DNA of 64,000 nt, from positions 62,001 through 126,000 of the forward strand of contig NZ_FMDN01000002.1 of the NCBI RefSeq assembly GCF_900090245.1, given 5' to 3'. The translations under genes and the position numbers were made by a program. The notes under the pieces were generated by a model that had not been told where the DNA came from, did not search any database, and saw nothing but the letters and a program-made list of their open reading frames with translations. This stretch comes from Micromonospora halophytica. Its GTDB lineage: Bacteria > Actinomycetota > Actinomycetes > Mycobacteriales > Micromonosporaceae. Shown piece by piece: positions 1 to 8,252 of the stretch; within the stretch, counting starts at the first letter, position 1; every line of letters starts with the position of its first letter.

Positions 1-2
1 CG

Positions 3-1049
3 CCGTTCGTCACCGCGCTGCGGCGCGCCACCACCGTGGACACCCTGGTCGTGGAGGTGATCGACGACGACGGACGCTCCGGCTTCGGCGAGGCGCCGCA
101 GGTCTGGCAGGTCACCGGGGCGTCGGTGACCGGGGCCGAGGCGTGCGTCCGCGACGTGCTGGGCCCCGCGGTCGTCGGCCGCGACGCCGACGACCTGGTG
201 GCCCGCTGCGCGCAGGTGCAGGCGGCGGCGGCCGGCAACGAGTCGGCGAAGGCGGCGCTGGACGTCGCGCTGCACGACCTGGCGGCTCGGCGGCTCGGCG
301 TACCCCTGGTGCGGCTGCTCGGCGGCACGGCGCTGCGCGTCCCGACGGACGTCACGTTGGCCGCCGGCGACGCGGTGGAGCTGGCGGCGGCGGCCCGGCA
401 GCGCCGCGCCGAGGGCTTCGACGTGCTCAAGCTCAAGGTGGGCACGGACGCCGCGAGCGACCTGGACCGGGTCCGCGCGGTGCGGGCGGCCGTCGGTCCG
501 GGCGTGCGGGTGCGGCTGGACGCCAACCAGGGCTGGACGCCCCGCGAGGCGGTCCGGGTGATCCGCGGCATCGAGGACGCCGGGCTCGACGTCGAACTCG
601 TCGAGCAGCCGGTGCCCCGGTGGGACCTGGACGGGCTGGCCTGGGTCAGCGACCGGGTGACCGTGCCGATCCTGGCCGACGAGTCGGTCTTCGGTGTGCG
701 CGACCTGGTCGAGGTGATCCGCCGGCGGGCCGCCGACATGGTGAACGTGAAGCTGGCCAAGTGCGGCGGCCTGCATCCCGCCCGTACGCTGCTCGACCTC
801 GCCCGCGCGCACGGCATGGGCACGGTCGTCGGTTCGATGATGGAGAGCGCGGTCGGCGTCGGCGCCGCCGCGAGCCTGGTCGCCGCGTACCGCACCAGCG
901 CCGTGTCCGATCTCGACGCCGCGTGGTGGCTGGCCTGGTCGCCGGTGCGGGGCGGGATCCGGTACGACGGGGCCAGCGTCGTGCTGCCCGACGCCCCGGG
1001 GCTCGGCATCTCCTCCGTGACTGAAGTAAAAGTGCAGCAGCATGGTTGA
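3..1049 (+). CDS. Dipeptide epimerase-like enolase-superfamily enzyme (5' truncated)
   Basis: The gene is cut by the window edge: the frame is open upstream of the GTG at 36 and reads PFVTALRRATT, which looks like the interior of a capping domain. The protein has the muconate-lactonizing barrel signatures. Counted from the GTG at 36 these are the KxK pair K132/K134, metal ligands D162 (LDANQGW), E190 (VEQP) and D215 (ADES), and the second catalytic lysine K239 (VNVKLAK). This set is typical of L-Ala-D/L-Glu and related dipeptide epimerases, which recycle peptidoglycan peptides or act on other dipeptides. The NlpC/P60 gene next door would fit a muropeptide role, but that is inference. o-Succinylbenzoate synthase or another MLE-subgroup enzyme cannot be excluded. 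Confidence 0.85.
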   Translation, partial: PFVTALRRATTVDTLVVEVIDDDGRSGFGEAPQVWQVTGASVTGAEACVRDVLGPAVVGRDADDLVARCAQVQAAAAGNESAKAALDVALHDLAARRLGVPLVRLLGGTALRVPTDVTLAAGDAVELAAAARQRRAEGFDVLKLKVGTDAASDLDRVRAVRAAVGPGVRVRLDANQGWTPREAVRVIRGIEDAGLDVELVEQPVPRWDLDGLAWVSDRVTVPILADESVFGVRDLVEVIRRRAADMVNVKLAKCGGLHPARTLLDLARAHGMGTVVGSMMESAVGVGAAASLVAAYRTSAVSDLDAAWWLAWSPVRGGIRYDGASVVLPDAPGLGISSVTEVKVQQHG

Positions 1050-1103
1050 TGGCTGTCGGTTTCTTTCATAGGGTCGGGTAGGCGCCCGCAACCGGAGGTC
1101 GAC

Positions 1104-2021
1104 GTGAAGCTGCAACCCGGCCGCGAGGCCGTCGTCCGGGTCTCCGTCGCCACGCTCTGGGCCGACCCCGGCGCGGTACGCCCCGTCGACCGTCCCGCCC
1201 TCGCCACGCACACCGACATCCCCGACTGGATCGCCAGGATGGACGCCGACCAGCGGGTCGGCGACTGCGTGCTGACGCAGCTCCTGCTCGGTGAACGGGT
1301 GCTCGTCACCGCGCTGCGCCCGGACGGCTGGGCGCACGTGGTCGTCCTCGGCCAGCCCTCCGCGAAGCTCGATCCACGTGGCTACCCGGGCTGGCTGCCC
1401 GCCGCCCAGCTCGCCCCCGCCGACGAGGCGGGCCCGGCCGGCGCCCCGCTGGTCGTCGACGCGGCCGTCACCGCGCTGCACACCGCACCGGACGGCCCGG
1501 CGGCGCTCGCCGGAGTCGTGCTCGGCACCCGGCTCGACCCGGCCGGCACACCCGCCGACGGTTGGCAGCCGGTGCACGTTCCCGGGCGCCCGGGTCCGCT
1601 CTGGATACCGGAGGCGGACGCCGTGCCGCTGCCCACCGGGCAGCCGAAGCCGACCGAGGTGCTGGCCCTGGCCGAACGGCTGCGTGACGTCGTCTACGTC
1701 TGGGGCGGGCTCTCCAGCCACGGCATCGACTGCTCCGGCCTGGTGCACCTGGCCTGGCGCCGCTTCGGGGTGACTCTGCCCCGCGACGCCGACGACCAGG
1801 CCGGCGCGACCGTCGAGGTGCCGCTGGGCGAGGAACGCCCCGGCGACCTCTACTTCTTCGCCCGTCCGCACCGGCACATCCACCACGTCGGCATCGTCAC
1901 CGCCGAGCCTTCGGCCGATCAGCGACGGATGCTGCACGCCTGCTACCGGCAGCGCCGGGTCCTGGAGGAGCCGCTGCCACCCGAACGGGTGGCCACCCTG
2001 GTGGCCGTGCGGCGGGTCTGA
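1104..2021 (+). CDS. NlpC/P60 (C40) peptidase with SH3-like domains
   Basis: The start is a GTG preceded by GGAGG at the proper distance. The N-terminal ~175 residues look like two SH3-type modules (roughly 10-100 and 115-175). The C-terminal ~120 residues form an NlpC/P60 fold, with the nucleophile C210 in GIDCSG and the catalytic histidine H261 in IHHVGIV. Such enzymes cut between D-Glu (or gamma-D-Glu) and the diamino acid in peptide stems. No signal peptide is visible, so it may act on imported muropeptides in the cytoplasm, as bacterial YkfC-type enzymes do alongside Ala-Glu epimerases. The upstream gene is an epimerase-like enzyme only about 54 bp away, so co-transcription and a joint role in murein peptide recycling are plausible inferences. 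Confidence 0.88.
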   Translation: MKLQPGREAVVRVSVATLWADPGAVRPVDRPALATHTDIPDWIARMDADQRVGDCVLTQLLLGERVLVTALRPDGWAHVVVLGQPSAKLDPRGYPGWLPAAQLAPADEAGPAGAPLVVDAAVTALHTAPDGPAALAGVVLGTRLDPAGTPADGWQPVHVPGRPGPLWIPEADAVPLPTGQPKPTEVLALAERLRDVVYVWGGLSSHGIDCSGLVHLAWRRFGVTLPRDADDQAGATVEVPLGEERPGDLYFFARPHRHIHHVGIVTAEPSADQRRMLHACYRQRRVLEEPLPPERVATLVAVRRV

Positions 2022-2031
2022 CCCGTACGAC

Positions 2032-2065
2032 GTAGGGGCGCCCTCCGCGCGGAGGGCGCCCCTAC
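2032..2065. terminator. Perfect hairpin between convergent genes
   Basis: A perfect 15-bp inverted repeat (arms 2032-2046 and 2051-2065, loop GCGC) lies between the stop of the NlpC/P60 gene and the stop of the terC-like gene. It has no clear U-tract, as is common in high-GC actinobacteria. It probably ends transcription from both sides. Confidence 0.8.
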
Positions 2066-2079
2066 CTCGGGTGCGCGGG

Positions 2080-3078
2080 TCAGCGGCGGGCGTCGGCCAG
2101 CTCGCGGCGACGGTCCCGGGAGGACCTGACCAGGCTGGCCGCGGTGGCCGCGGCGAGGGTGCCGAGGATGACCGTCAGCGAGAGCCAGATCGGGATGTGC
2201 GGAGCCCAGCCGACGTGCTCGCCGCCGTTGATGAACGGCACCTGGTTGTCGGCCAACGCCTCCAGCACCAGCTTCACACCGATGAAGCCGAGCACCACCG
2301 CCAGGCCGTAGCTGAGGTAGATCAGCCGGTCCAGCAGGCCACCGAGCAGGAAGTAGAGCTGGCGCAAACCCATCAGCGCGAACACGTTCGCGGTGAAGAC
2401 CAGGTACGGCTCCTGGGTGATACCGAAGATCGCGGGGATGGAGTCCAGCGCGAAGATCAGGTCGGTGGTGCCGATGGCGATCATCACGATCAGCATCGGG
2501 GTGAACAACCGCCTGCCGGTCTGGTAGGTGGTCAGCTTCGCGCCGTCGTAGTCCCTGGAGATCGGCAGCGCCTTGCGGCTCCACCGGATCAGCACGTTCT
2601 CGCTGAACTCGTCCTCGTCCGCCTCACCCTGGCGGGCCAGGTTGACCGCCGTGTAGATCAGGAACGCGCCGAAGATGTAGAAGACCCAGGAGAACTCAGA
2701 GATCAGCGCGGCGCCGGCCGCGATGAAGCCACCGCGCATCACCAGGGCCAGCACGATGCCGATGAGCAGCACCTTCTGCTGGTACTGCCGGGGCACCCCG
2801 AACCGGGCCATGATGATGACGAAGACGAAGAGGTTGTCCACCGAGAGGCTGTACTCGGTGAGCCAACCGGTGTAGAACTGCCCGGCCACGCTCGCGCCGG
2901 AGGTGAGCCAGAGACCCGCGCCGAAGAGCAGGGCGAGACCCACGTAGAAGCCGACCCAGATGCTCGACTCACGGATGCTGGGCTCGTGCGGGCGGCGACC
3001 GACGATGAAGAGGTCGACGAGGAGCATCGCCGTCATCGCGACGAGCGTTCCCGCCCACACCATTGCGGACACGTTCAA
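2080..3078 (-). CDS. TerC/Alx-family integral membrane protein, probable Mn2+ exporter
   Basis: This 332-residue polytopic protein has about eight or nine hydrophobic segments and the acidic intramembrane residues of the TerC family (for example VDLFIVGRR near the N-terminus and SVDNLFVFV in the middle). I chose the TTG at 3078 because GGAGG sits six bases upstream; the longer frame to 3114 has no ribosome site. Family members (Alx, MeeF, TerC) export manganese or protect exported metalloproteins. The gene is preceded by a probable yybP-ykoY riboswitch, so expression is likely induced by manganese. It ends at a hairpin shared with the convergent NlpC/P60 gene. Confidence 0.9.
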   Translation of the reverse strand: MNVSAMVWAGTLVAMTAMLLVDLFIVGRRPHEPSIRESSIWVGFYVGLALLFGAGLWLTSGASVAGQFYTGWLTEYSLSVDNLFVFVIIMARFGVPRQYQQKVLLIGIVLALVMRGGFIAAGAALISEFSWVFYIFGAFLIYTAVNLARQGEADEDEFSENVLIRWSRKALPISRDYDGAKLTTYQTGRRLFTPMLIVMIAIGTTDLIFALDSIPAIFGITQEPYLVFTANVFALMGLRQLYFLLGGLLDRLIYLSYGLAVVLGFIGVKLVLEALADNQVPFINGGEHVGWAPHIPIWLSLTVILGTLAAATAASLVRSSRDRRRELADARR

Positions 3079-3160
3079 TCCATTCCTCCGGCAGACACGC
3101 GGCGTCGGGCACACCGTACGCCCGGGTCAGGGCGGCGCGGGTGGCGACGCGGACTCTGGT

Positions 3161-3286
3161 GACTGTCGGAGGTCTCTTCCGCCAGCGACCCGCTAGCGGG
3201 ACGTTGACCGACGGAGCCGGGTCGGGTGCCGGGGGTTGGCGGTCGACCGTGCTGACGACTCCGTCGCGAGGGAATACTCCCCTCCT
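3161..3286 (-). promoter_or_regulatory. Probable yybP-ykoY manganese riboswitch upstream of terC
   Basis: Read on the minus strand, the leader starts with GGAGGGGAGTA (3285-3275), continues with GTCGTCAGCACGGTCGACC, and closes with GGAAGAGACCTCC near 3180-3168. These are the conserved GGGGAGUA, CGUCA and GACCUCC segments of the yybP-ykoY aptamer. The outer GGAGG and CCTCC can pair as the basal helix. The class is known to sense Mn2+ and to control terC/alx-type genes, which is exactly the gene about 85 bases downstream. Boundaries are approximate. Confidence 0.75.
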
Positions 3287-3517
3287 CGGCGGCCATTGTT
3301 CACCATTCGGTGCGGGCGGCGCATCTCCAGGTTGCCGGATTGCCGGCAGCATCACGTTCCGACGTGGATGGTGCCGCACATCCGCTAGAGCATCCTAGGA
3401 GGCTAGTGTTGCGCTCCGCGTCTCCCCGGCCTCGAGCGATCACCGCCAGGGCCGTGCCGGCCGGCGGAGAAGCCCCCACCCCGTCGGTCCCGTCGCGGGC
3501 CGTGCGAGGCTTCGGTC

Positions 3518-3811
3518 ATGGTGCTTGAGGTCGCGCTCATCGACGTACTGCCCGGACACGAGGACGATTTCGCCGCCGCGTACGCGCAGGCGCACGCCGT
3601 CATCACGGCGGTCGAGGGCTGCCGGTCGGTCCGGATGACCCGGGGCGTCGAGACCCCGACCCGCTTCGTACTGCTGGTCGAGTGGGACTCGGTGCAGGCG
3701 CACGAGGAGAACTTCCGGGCCACCGAGGCGTTCGGGAAGTGGCGGGCGCTGATCGGCCCGCACTTCGCCGGCCCGCCCCACGTCGAGCACTTCGTCGACG
3801 TCCCCGCCTGA
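3518..3811 (+). CDS. Small antibiotic-biosynthesis-monooxygenase (ABM) fold protein
   Basis: This 97-residue protein shows the dimeric alpha/beta-barrel ABM pattern: an N-terminal strand (VLEVALIDVLPGHEDDF), a helix AYAQAHAVI, a strand region, then FVLLVEWDSVQAHEENF followed by a helix and a short strand with HFAGPPHVEHF. Members range from heme-degrading and quinol monooxygenases to proteins of unknown role. No pathway neighbours indicate a substrate. The shine-dalgarno is weak (GAGG), but the ATG start gives a normal-length domain. Function beyond the fold is unknown. Confidence 0.8.
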   Translation: MVLEVALIDVLPGHEDDFAAAYAQAHAVITAVEGCRSVRMTRGVETPTRFVLLVEWDSVQAHEENFRATEAFGKWRALIGPHFAGPPHVEHFVDVPA

Positions 3812-3966
3812 GCCCGGATCGATCCACACCCGCCTTTGTCAGACCCCCGGGTTACCGTGCGGCGCACGCGCGGCACACCGGCCCCGACGCGTTCGGGGGC
3901 GCCGGGTCCGGTGACCGCGTGACATTCTCGTTGCGGCGATAGGGTCGGTTGGGTTGACTGACGATC

Positions 3967-4725
3967 ATGGCTGATCGCGTGGCGCTGGTGACCGGGGTGA
4001 GCAGGCGGATCGGCATCGGCGCCGCAGTCGCCCGGGCGCTCGCCGCCGACGGGTACCGGCTGCTGCTGACCGGCCTGCCGGCCTACGACGACGCCCAGCC
4101 CTACGGCGGCGACCCGGACGGCGTGGCCGGACTCCTCGCCGAACTCGGCGGCGCGGCGGATCACGTTCCCACCGACCTGCTCGACCCGGCCGCTCCCGCC
4201 GCGCTGGTCGCCGAGGCGGTCCGCCGGCGCGGTCGGCTCGACGTGGTCACGGCCGTGCACGCGTACTCCACCCACACACCGTTCGGCACACTCGACGCCG
4301 GTGAGATCGACCGGCACCTGCTGGTCAACGTCCGGGCCACGCTGCTGCTCGCCGAGGCGTTCGCCGCGGCCTTCGCCGGGGCGGACGGCCGGCTGGTGCT
4401 CTTCTCCAGCGGTCAGCGGCTCGGCCCGATGCCGGGCGAACTGGCCTACGCGGCCAGCAAGGCGGGCGTGGAGAACCTCACCGTTCAGCTCGCCCCACTG
4501 CTGATGCCGCGCGGCATCACCGTCAACTGCGTCAACCCGGGACCGACCGACACCGGGTACGCCCCGCCGGACACGCACGCCGCCGTGGCGCGCCTCTTCC
4601 CCGGGGGCCGCTGGGGCACCCCGGAGGACGCTGCCCGACTGGTCCGCTTCCTCTGCTCACCCGAGGCGGGCTGGATCACCGGCCAGGTGATCGACTCGGA
4701 GGGCGGCTTCCACCGGTACCGGTGA
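3967..4725 (+). CDS. SDR-family NAD(P)-dependent oxidoreductase
   Basis: This is a 252-residue classical short-chain dehydrogenase. The cofactor motif is at residues 9-18 (TG-VSRR-IGIG, slightly expanded from TGxxxGIG). N121 lies in the LLVN segment, S147/S148 precede the active site, and Y161/K165 form YAASK. The C-terminal NCVNPGPTDTGY and GWITGQVIDSEGG segments match FabG-like SDRs. The substrate cannot be deduced: the gene stands alone between the ABM-fold gene and a convergent XRE regulator. Annotation as 3-oxoacyl-ACP reductase would be over-specific. Confidence 0.88.
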   Translation: MADRVALVTGVSRRIGIGAAVARALAADGYRLLLTGLPAYDDAQPYGGDPDGVAGLLAELGGAADHVPTDLLDPAAPAALVAEAVRRRGRLDVVTAVHAYSTHTPFGTLDAGEIDRHLLVNVRATLLLAEAFAAAFAGADGRLVLFSSGQRLGPMPGELAYAASKAGVENLTVQLAPLLMPRGITVNCVNPGPTDTGYAPPDTHAAVARLFPGGRWGTPEDAARLVRFLCSPEAGWITGQVIDSEGGFHRYR

Positions 4726-4792
4726 GCCGACCGGCCGCCGGGCGGGCGGGCGACGGCACGCGGCTCCGGATCCGATCGCGGACGACCCCGGC

Positions 4793-5707
4793 TCAGCCCT
4801 CCGACGGTGCGGCGGCGGCCGGATCCGGCGGATGATGCCCGTTCGCCGCCGCGGCCGCCCGGTCGCGCAGCAACGCCCGCGTCTCGTCACCACCGAGGGC
4901 GACCGACGCCAGCCAGTCGCTCATCCGCTCGTAGCGGGCGACGTCGGCCTCGGAGACCAACCGCACGTCGGCGGTGAGCGTCTCCAGCATGACGGTACGC
5001 GGATCGGCCGGGTCCGGGAACGCGTAGCTGGAGTAGCCGGTCAACGGGTGCAGCCCGGCGCGGGGCACGGCGGCACGCGGCACCACCCGGACCGTCACAT
5101 GCGGCAGGTCGGCCAGCGCGACCAGGTGCGCCACCTGCTCCCGCCACACCTCGGGCGACCCGCCGCCCTGGTCGCAGGCCCGCTCGTCGAGCAGCGCGGT
5201 GTAGCGGGGCGGGTCGGCGCGGCGCAGCACCTCCTGGCGCATCAACCGGGCCCGGACGTCCGCATCGACGTCGACCTCGGGGTGCAGCAGCCGGCCGGCA
5301 GCGATGCGCTGGCGGGCGTACCCGGGCGACTGGAGCAGACCGGGCACGACGGCCGGCTGGTACTCCACGATGGCCGCCGCGCCCGCCTCCAGTTCGGCGT
5401 ACGTGCGTTGCCGTTCGTGCATCTCGCCGAGCGTCCGCCACCAGCCGCGGCTGGTCGCCGCGTCCCGGGCGATGACGATCAGCGCGTCCCGCTGCGGCGG
5501 CGAGACCTGGTAGACGTCCAGCAGGTCGAGCACGTCGGCGAGGTCGGGCCGGCTCTGCCCCAGCTCGACCCGGGACAGCTTGGAGGTGGAGGCCCAACCC
5601 AGCAGGCCACAGACCTGCTCCAGGGTGAGCGACCTCCGCCTGCGCAACTGACGCAGCTCGGCGCCGAGTCGCGCACGTCGAATGACCGGACTCGATGACA
5701 ACGGCAT
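4793..5707 (-). CDS. XRE/HTH regulator with DUF5753 (Scr1/BldD-antitoxin-like type)
   Basis: The ATG at 5707 has a GGGAGG ribosome site and gives 304 residues; a longer frame to 5833 lacks one. Residues ~10-65 form a lambda-repressor-like helix-turn-helix (LRRRRSLTLEQVCGLLGW and the following recognition helix). Residues ~100-280 match the DUF5753 effector-like domain, with the typical EYQPAVVPGLLQSPGYAR entry and the HVTVRVVP core. In streptomycetes and Micromonospora such proteins usually sit beside a small DUF397 protein; no DUF397 gene is visible next to this one, so it may be an orphan. Ligand and targets are unknown. Confidence 0.88.
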   Translation of the reverse strand: MPLSSSPVIRRARLGAELRQLRRRRSLTLEQVCGLLGWASTSKLSRVELGQSRPDLADVLDLLDVYQVSPPQRDALIVIARDAATSRGWWRTLGEMHERQRTYAELEAGAAAIVEYQPAVVPGLLQSPGYARQRIAAGRLLHPEVDVDADVRARLMRQEVLRRADPPRYTALLDERACDQGGGSPEVWREQVAHLVALADLPHVTVRVVPRAAVPRAGLHPLTGYSSYAFPDPADPRTVMLETLTADVRLVSEADVARYERMSDWLASVALGGDETRALLRDRAAAAANGHHPPDPAAAAPSEG

Positions 5708-5843
5708 CCCTGCCTCCCCACGACGGAGGGTACGCAGGACCGTCACCCACTGCAATAGCTTGCTTGCGCATAGCAACCGTCCAATGGGGCGGCTGGCGTC
5801 AGGACGGCCCACGACCATCCGCAGCCCGGCCACGCCCCGGCCG

Positions 5844-7949
5844 TCACTTCACGCCTGCGGCGTCCATCCCGCGCAGTTCCTTCTTGAGCTCGGCGACCTC
5901 GTCGCGGATCCGCGCGGCGAGTTCGAACTGCAACTCCCGGGCGGCGGCCAGCATCTGGTCGTTGAGCTCCTGGATGAGCTGCGCCAGGTCGGCGCGGGCC
6001 ATCCCCTCCCGGGACGGGCCGGCGGTGGCCCGGCTGCGGCTGCGGGTCTCCTTGACCGGCGCCTTGCCCCGGGAGAGCTGCCGCACCGCGCCGCCGACCC
6101 GCGAGTTCTCGGTGTCCTCCGCCTCGCGGTAGATGTCGTCGAGGATGTCGTGGATCTTCTTGCGCAGCGGCTCGGGGCTGATGCCGTGCGCCTCGTTGTG
6201 CGCGATCTGCTTGGCCCGCCGGCGATTGGTCTCGTCGATCGCGGCCGCCATCGACGGGGTGACCTTGTCGGCGTACATGTGGACCTGGCCGGAGACGTTG
6301 CGGGCGGCCCGGCCGATGGTCTGGATCAACGACCGGCCACTGCGCAGGAAGCCCTCCTTGTCGGCGTCGAGGATCGCCACCAGGGAGACCTCGGGCAGAT
6401 CCAGACCCTCGCGGAGCAGGTTGATGCCGACCAGCACGTCGTAGTCGCCCTTTCGCAGCTCGCGCAGCAGCTCGACCCGGCGCAGGGTGTCGACCTCGGA
6501 GTGCAGGTAACGCACCCGGATGCCGTTCTCCAGCAGGTAGTCCGACAGGTCCTCGGCCATCTTCTTGGTCAGCGTGGTGACCAGCACCCGCTCGTCCCGC
6601 TCGGTGCGCAGCTTGATCTCGTGCATCAGGTCGTCGATCTGGCCCTTGGTGGGCTTGACCACCACCTCCGGGTCGATCAGGCCGGTCGGCCGGATCACCT
6701 GCTCGACGTACTCGCCCTGGGCGCGCTCCAGCTCCCACGGGCCGGGGGTGGCGGAGAGGAACACCATCTGGCCCACCCGCTCCAGGAACTCGTCGAAGCG
6801 CAACGGGCGGTTGTCGGCGGCACTGGGCAGCCGGAAGCCGTGGTCGATGAGCATCCGCTTGCGGGACGCGTCGCCCTCGTACATGCCGCCGATCTGCGGG
6901 ATCGTGACGTGCGACTCGTCGACCACGGTGAGGAAGTCGTCGGGGAAGTAGTCGAGCAGACAGTGCGGAGGGCTGCCGGGCAGCCGGCCGTCCATGTGCA
7001 TCGAGTAGTTCTCGATGCCGGAGCAGAAGCCGACCTGCCGCATCATCTCGATGTCGTAGGTGGTGCGCATCCGCAGCCGCTGCGCCTCCAGCAGCTTGCC
7101 CTGCCGCTCCAACTCCGCCAGCCGCTCCCCCAGCTCGGTCTCGATGTCGCGGATCGCCCGCTCCATCCGCTCCGGACCGGCGGCGTAGTGGGTGGCCGGG
7201 AAGATCACCAGCCCGTCGACCTCCCTGACCACGTCGCCGGTGAGCGGGTTGAGGTAGTAGAGCTTCTCCACCTCGTCGCCGAAGAGCTCGATCCGGACGG
7301 CCAGCTCCTCGTACGCCGGGATGATCTCCAGCGTGTCACCGCGGACCCGGAACGTCCCCCGCTGGAAGGCCATGTCGTTGCGGGTGTACTGGATGTCGAC
7401 CAGCCGGCGCAGCAGCTGGTCGCGGTCGAGTTCCTGCCCGACGGCGACCCGCACCGCGCGGTCGAGGTACTCCTCCGGCGTGCCCAGGCCGTAGATCGCG
7501 GAGACCGTGGCCACCACGATCACGTCGCGGCGGGTGAGCAGCGACATGGTGGCCGAGTGCCGCAGCCGCTCGACCTCCTCGTTGATCGAGGAGTCCTTCT
7601 CGATGTAGGTGTCGGTCTGCGGGATGTACGCCTCGGGCTGGTAGTAGTCGTAGTAGGAGACGAAGTACTCCACCGCGTTGTGCGGCAGCAGCTCGCTGAA
7701 CTCCTTGGCCAGCTGGGCGCAGAGCGTCTTGTTGGGGGCGAGCACGAGGGTCGGCCGCTGCAACCGCTCGACCAGCCACGCCGTGGTGGCGCTCTTGCCG
7801 GTGCCGGTCGCGCCGAGCAGCACCGTGTCGCGGTCACCGCGCCGCACCCGGCGCTCCAGCTCGTCGATCGCGGCCGGCTGGTCGCCGGCGGGCTGGAACT
7901 CGCTGACGACCTGGAAGCGGCCGTCCAGCCGGGGAATGTCGAGCGCCAT
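5844..7949 (-). CDS. uvrB: Excinuclease ABC subunit B
   Basis: This 701-residue damage-recognition helicase acts in nucleotide excision repair, loading from UvrA2 and recruiting UvrC. Walker A is at residues 46-53 (GATGTGKS). The beta-hairpin region contains YYQPEAYIP, the DEAD-type box reads VVDESHVT, helicase motif VI reads QTIGRAARN, and the C-terminal UVR motif ([17 protein letters not shown]...) is intact. The ATG at 7949 gives the family length. GGAGG lies only two bases from this ATG, too close to act as a normal Shine-Dalgarno, and a damage-type promoter ends at about the start codon (see the promoter entry), so the message may be leaderless. Confidence 0.97.
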   Translation of the reverse strand: MALDIPRLDGRFQVVSEFQPAGDQPAAIDELERRVRRGDRDTVLLGATGTGKSATTAWLVERLQRPTLVLAPNKTLCAQLAKEFSELLPHNAVEYFVSYYDYYQPEAYIPQTDTYIEKDSSINEEVERLRHSATMSLLTRRDVIVVATVSAIYGLGTPEEYLDRAVRVAVGQELDRDQLLRRLVDIQYTRNDMAFQRGTFRVRGDTLEIIPAYEELAVRIELFGDEVEKLYYLNPLTGDVVREVDGLVIFPATHYAAGPERMERAIRDIETELGERLAELERQGKLLEAQRLRMRTTYDIEMMRQVGFCSGIENYSMHMDGRLPGSPPHCLLDYFPDDFLTVVDESHVTIPQIGGMYEGDASRKRMLIDHGFRLPSAADNRPLRFDEFLERVGQMVFLSATPGPWELERAQGEYVEQVIRPTGLIDPEVVVKPTKGQIDDLMHEIKLRTERDERVLVTTLTKKMAEDLSDYLLENGIRVRYLHSEVDTLRRVELLRELRKGDYDVLVGINLLREGLDLPEVSLVAILDADKEGFLRSGRSLIQTIGRAARNVSGQVHMYADKVTPSMAAAIDETNRRRAKQIAHNEAHGISPEPLRKKIHDILDDIYREAEDTENSRVGGAVRQLSRGKAPVKETRSRSRATAGPSREGMARADLAQLIQELNDQMLAAARELQFELAARIRDEVAELKKELRGMDAAGVK

Positions 7950-7956
7950 GACCTCC

Positions 7957-7979
7957 ACGGTACGCCCGGGGTCCGACAC
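7957..7979 (-). promoter_or_regulatory. Candidate RecA-NDp/PafBC-type DNA-damage promoter of uvrB
   Basis: On the minus strand the sequence GTGTCGGAC, eight bases, then TACCGT resembles the mycobacterial LexA-independent damage promoter (TTGTCRGTG-N8-TAN3T). The spacing and the -10 fit exactly and six of nine upstream positions agree. It would start transcription one or two bases before the uvrB ATG. The motif is established for PafBC-controlled genes in mycobacteria; its use here is inference. Confidence 0.5.
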
Positions 7980-8252
7980 TCCGAGGCCACTACGGTGGGT
8001 CCGTGATCGGCTTCGATATTCGCGTTGTGTGGCACATCCCACCCGCGCTAGCCTGGATGCCGTAGGCCGCTCGCGGCGGCCGACCGGACCGGTGGCCGGG
8101 CCTTCACGGGCTCCCACCCCCGGCACGCGGGGTCGCAGCACCCGGACATCACCGGCGTGCGCACCCGAGCGTGGTCGCGCCCACGGCGCAGACCGGCCGC
8201 CGCGAGCGCCCCTGCGTCGTCACCCTCCGCCCCCGCCAGGCGTTCATCCCTC

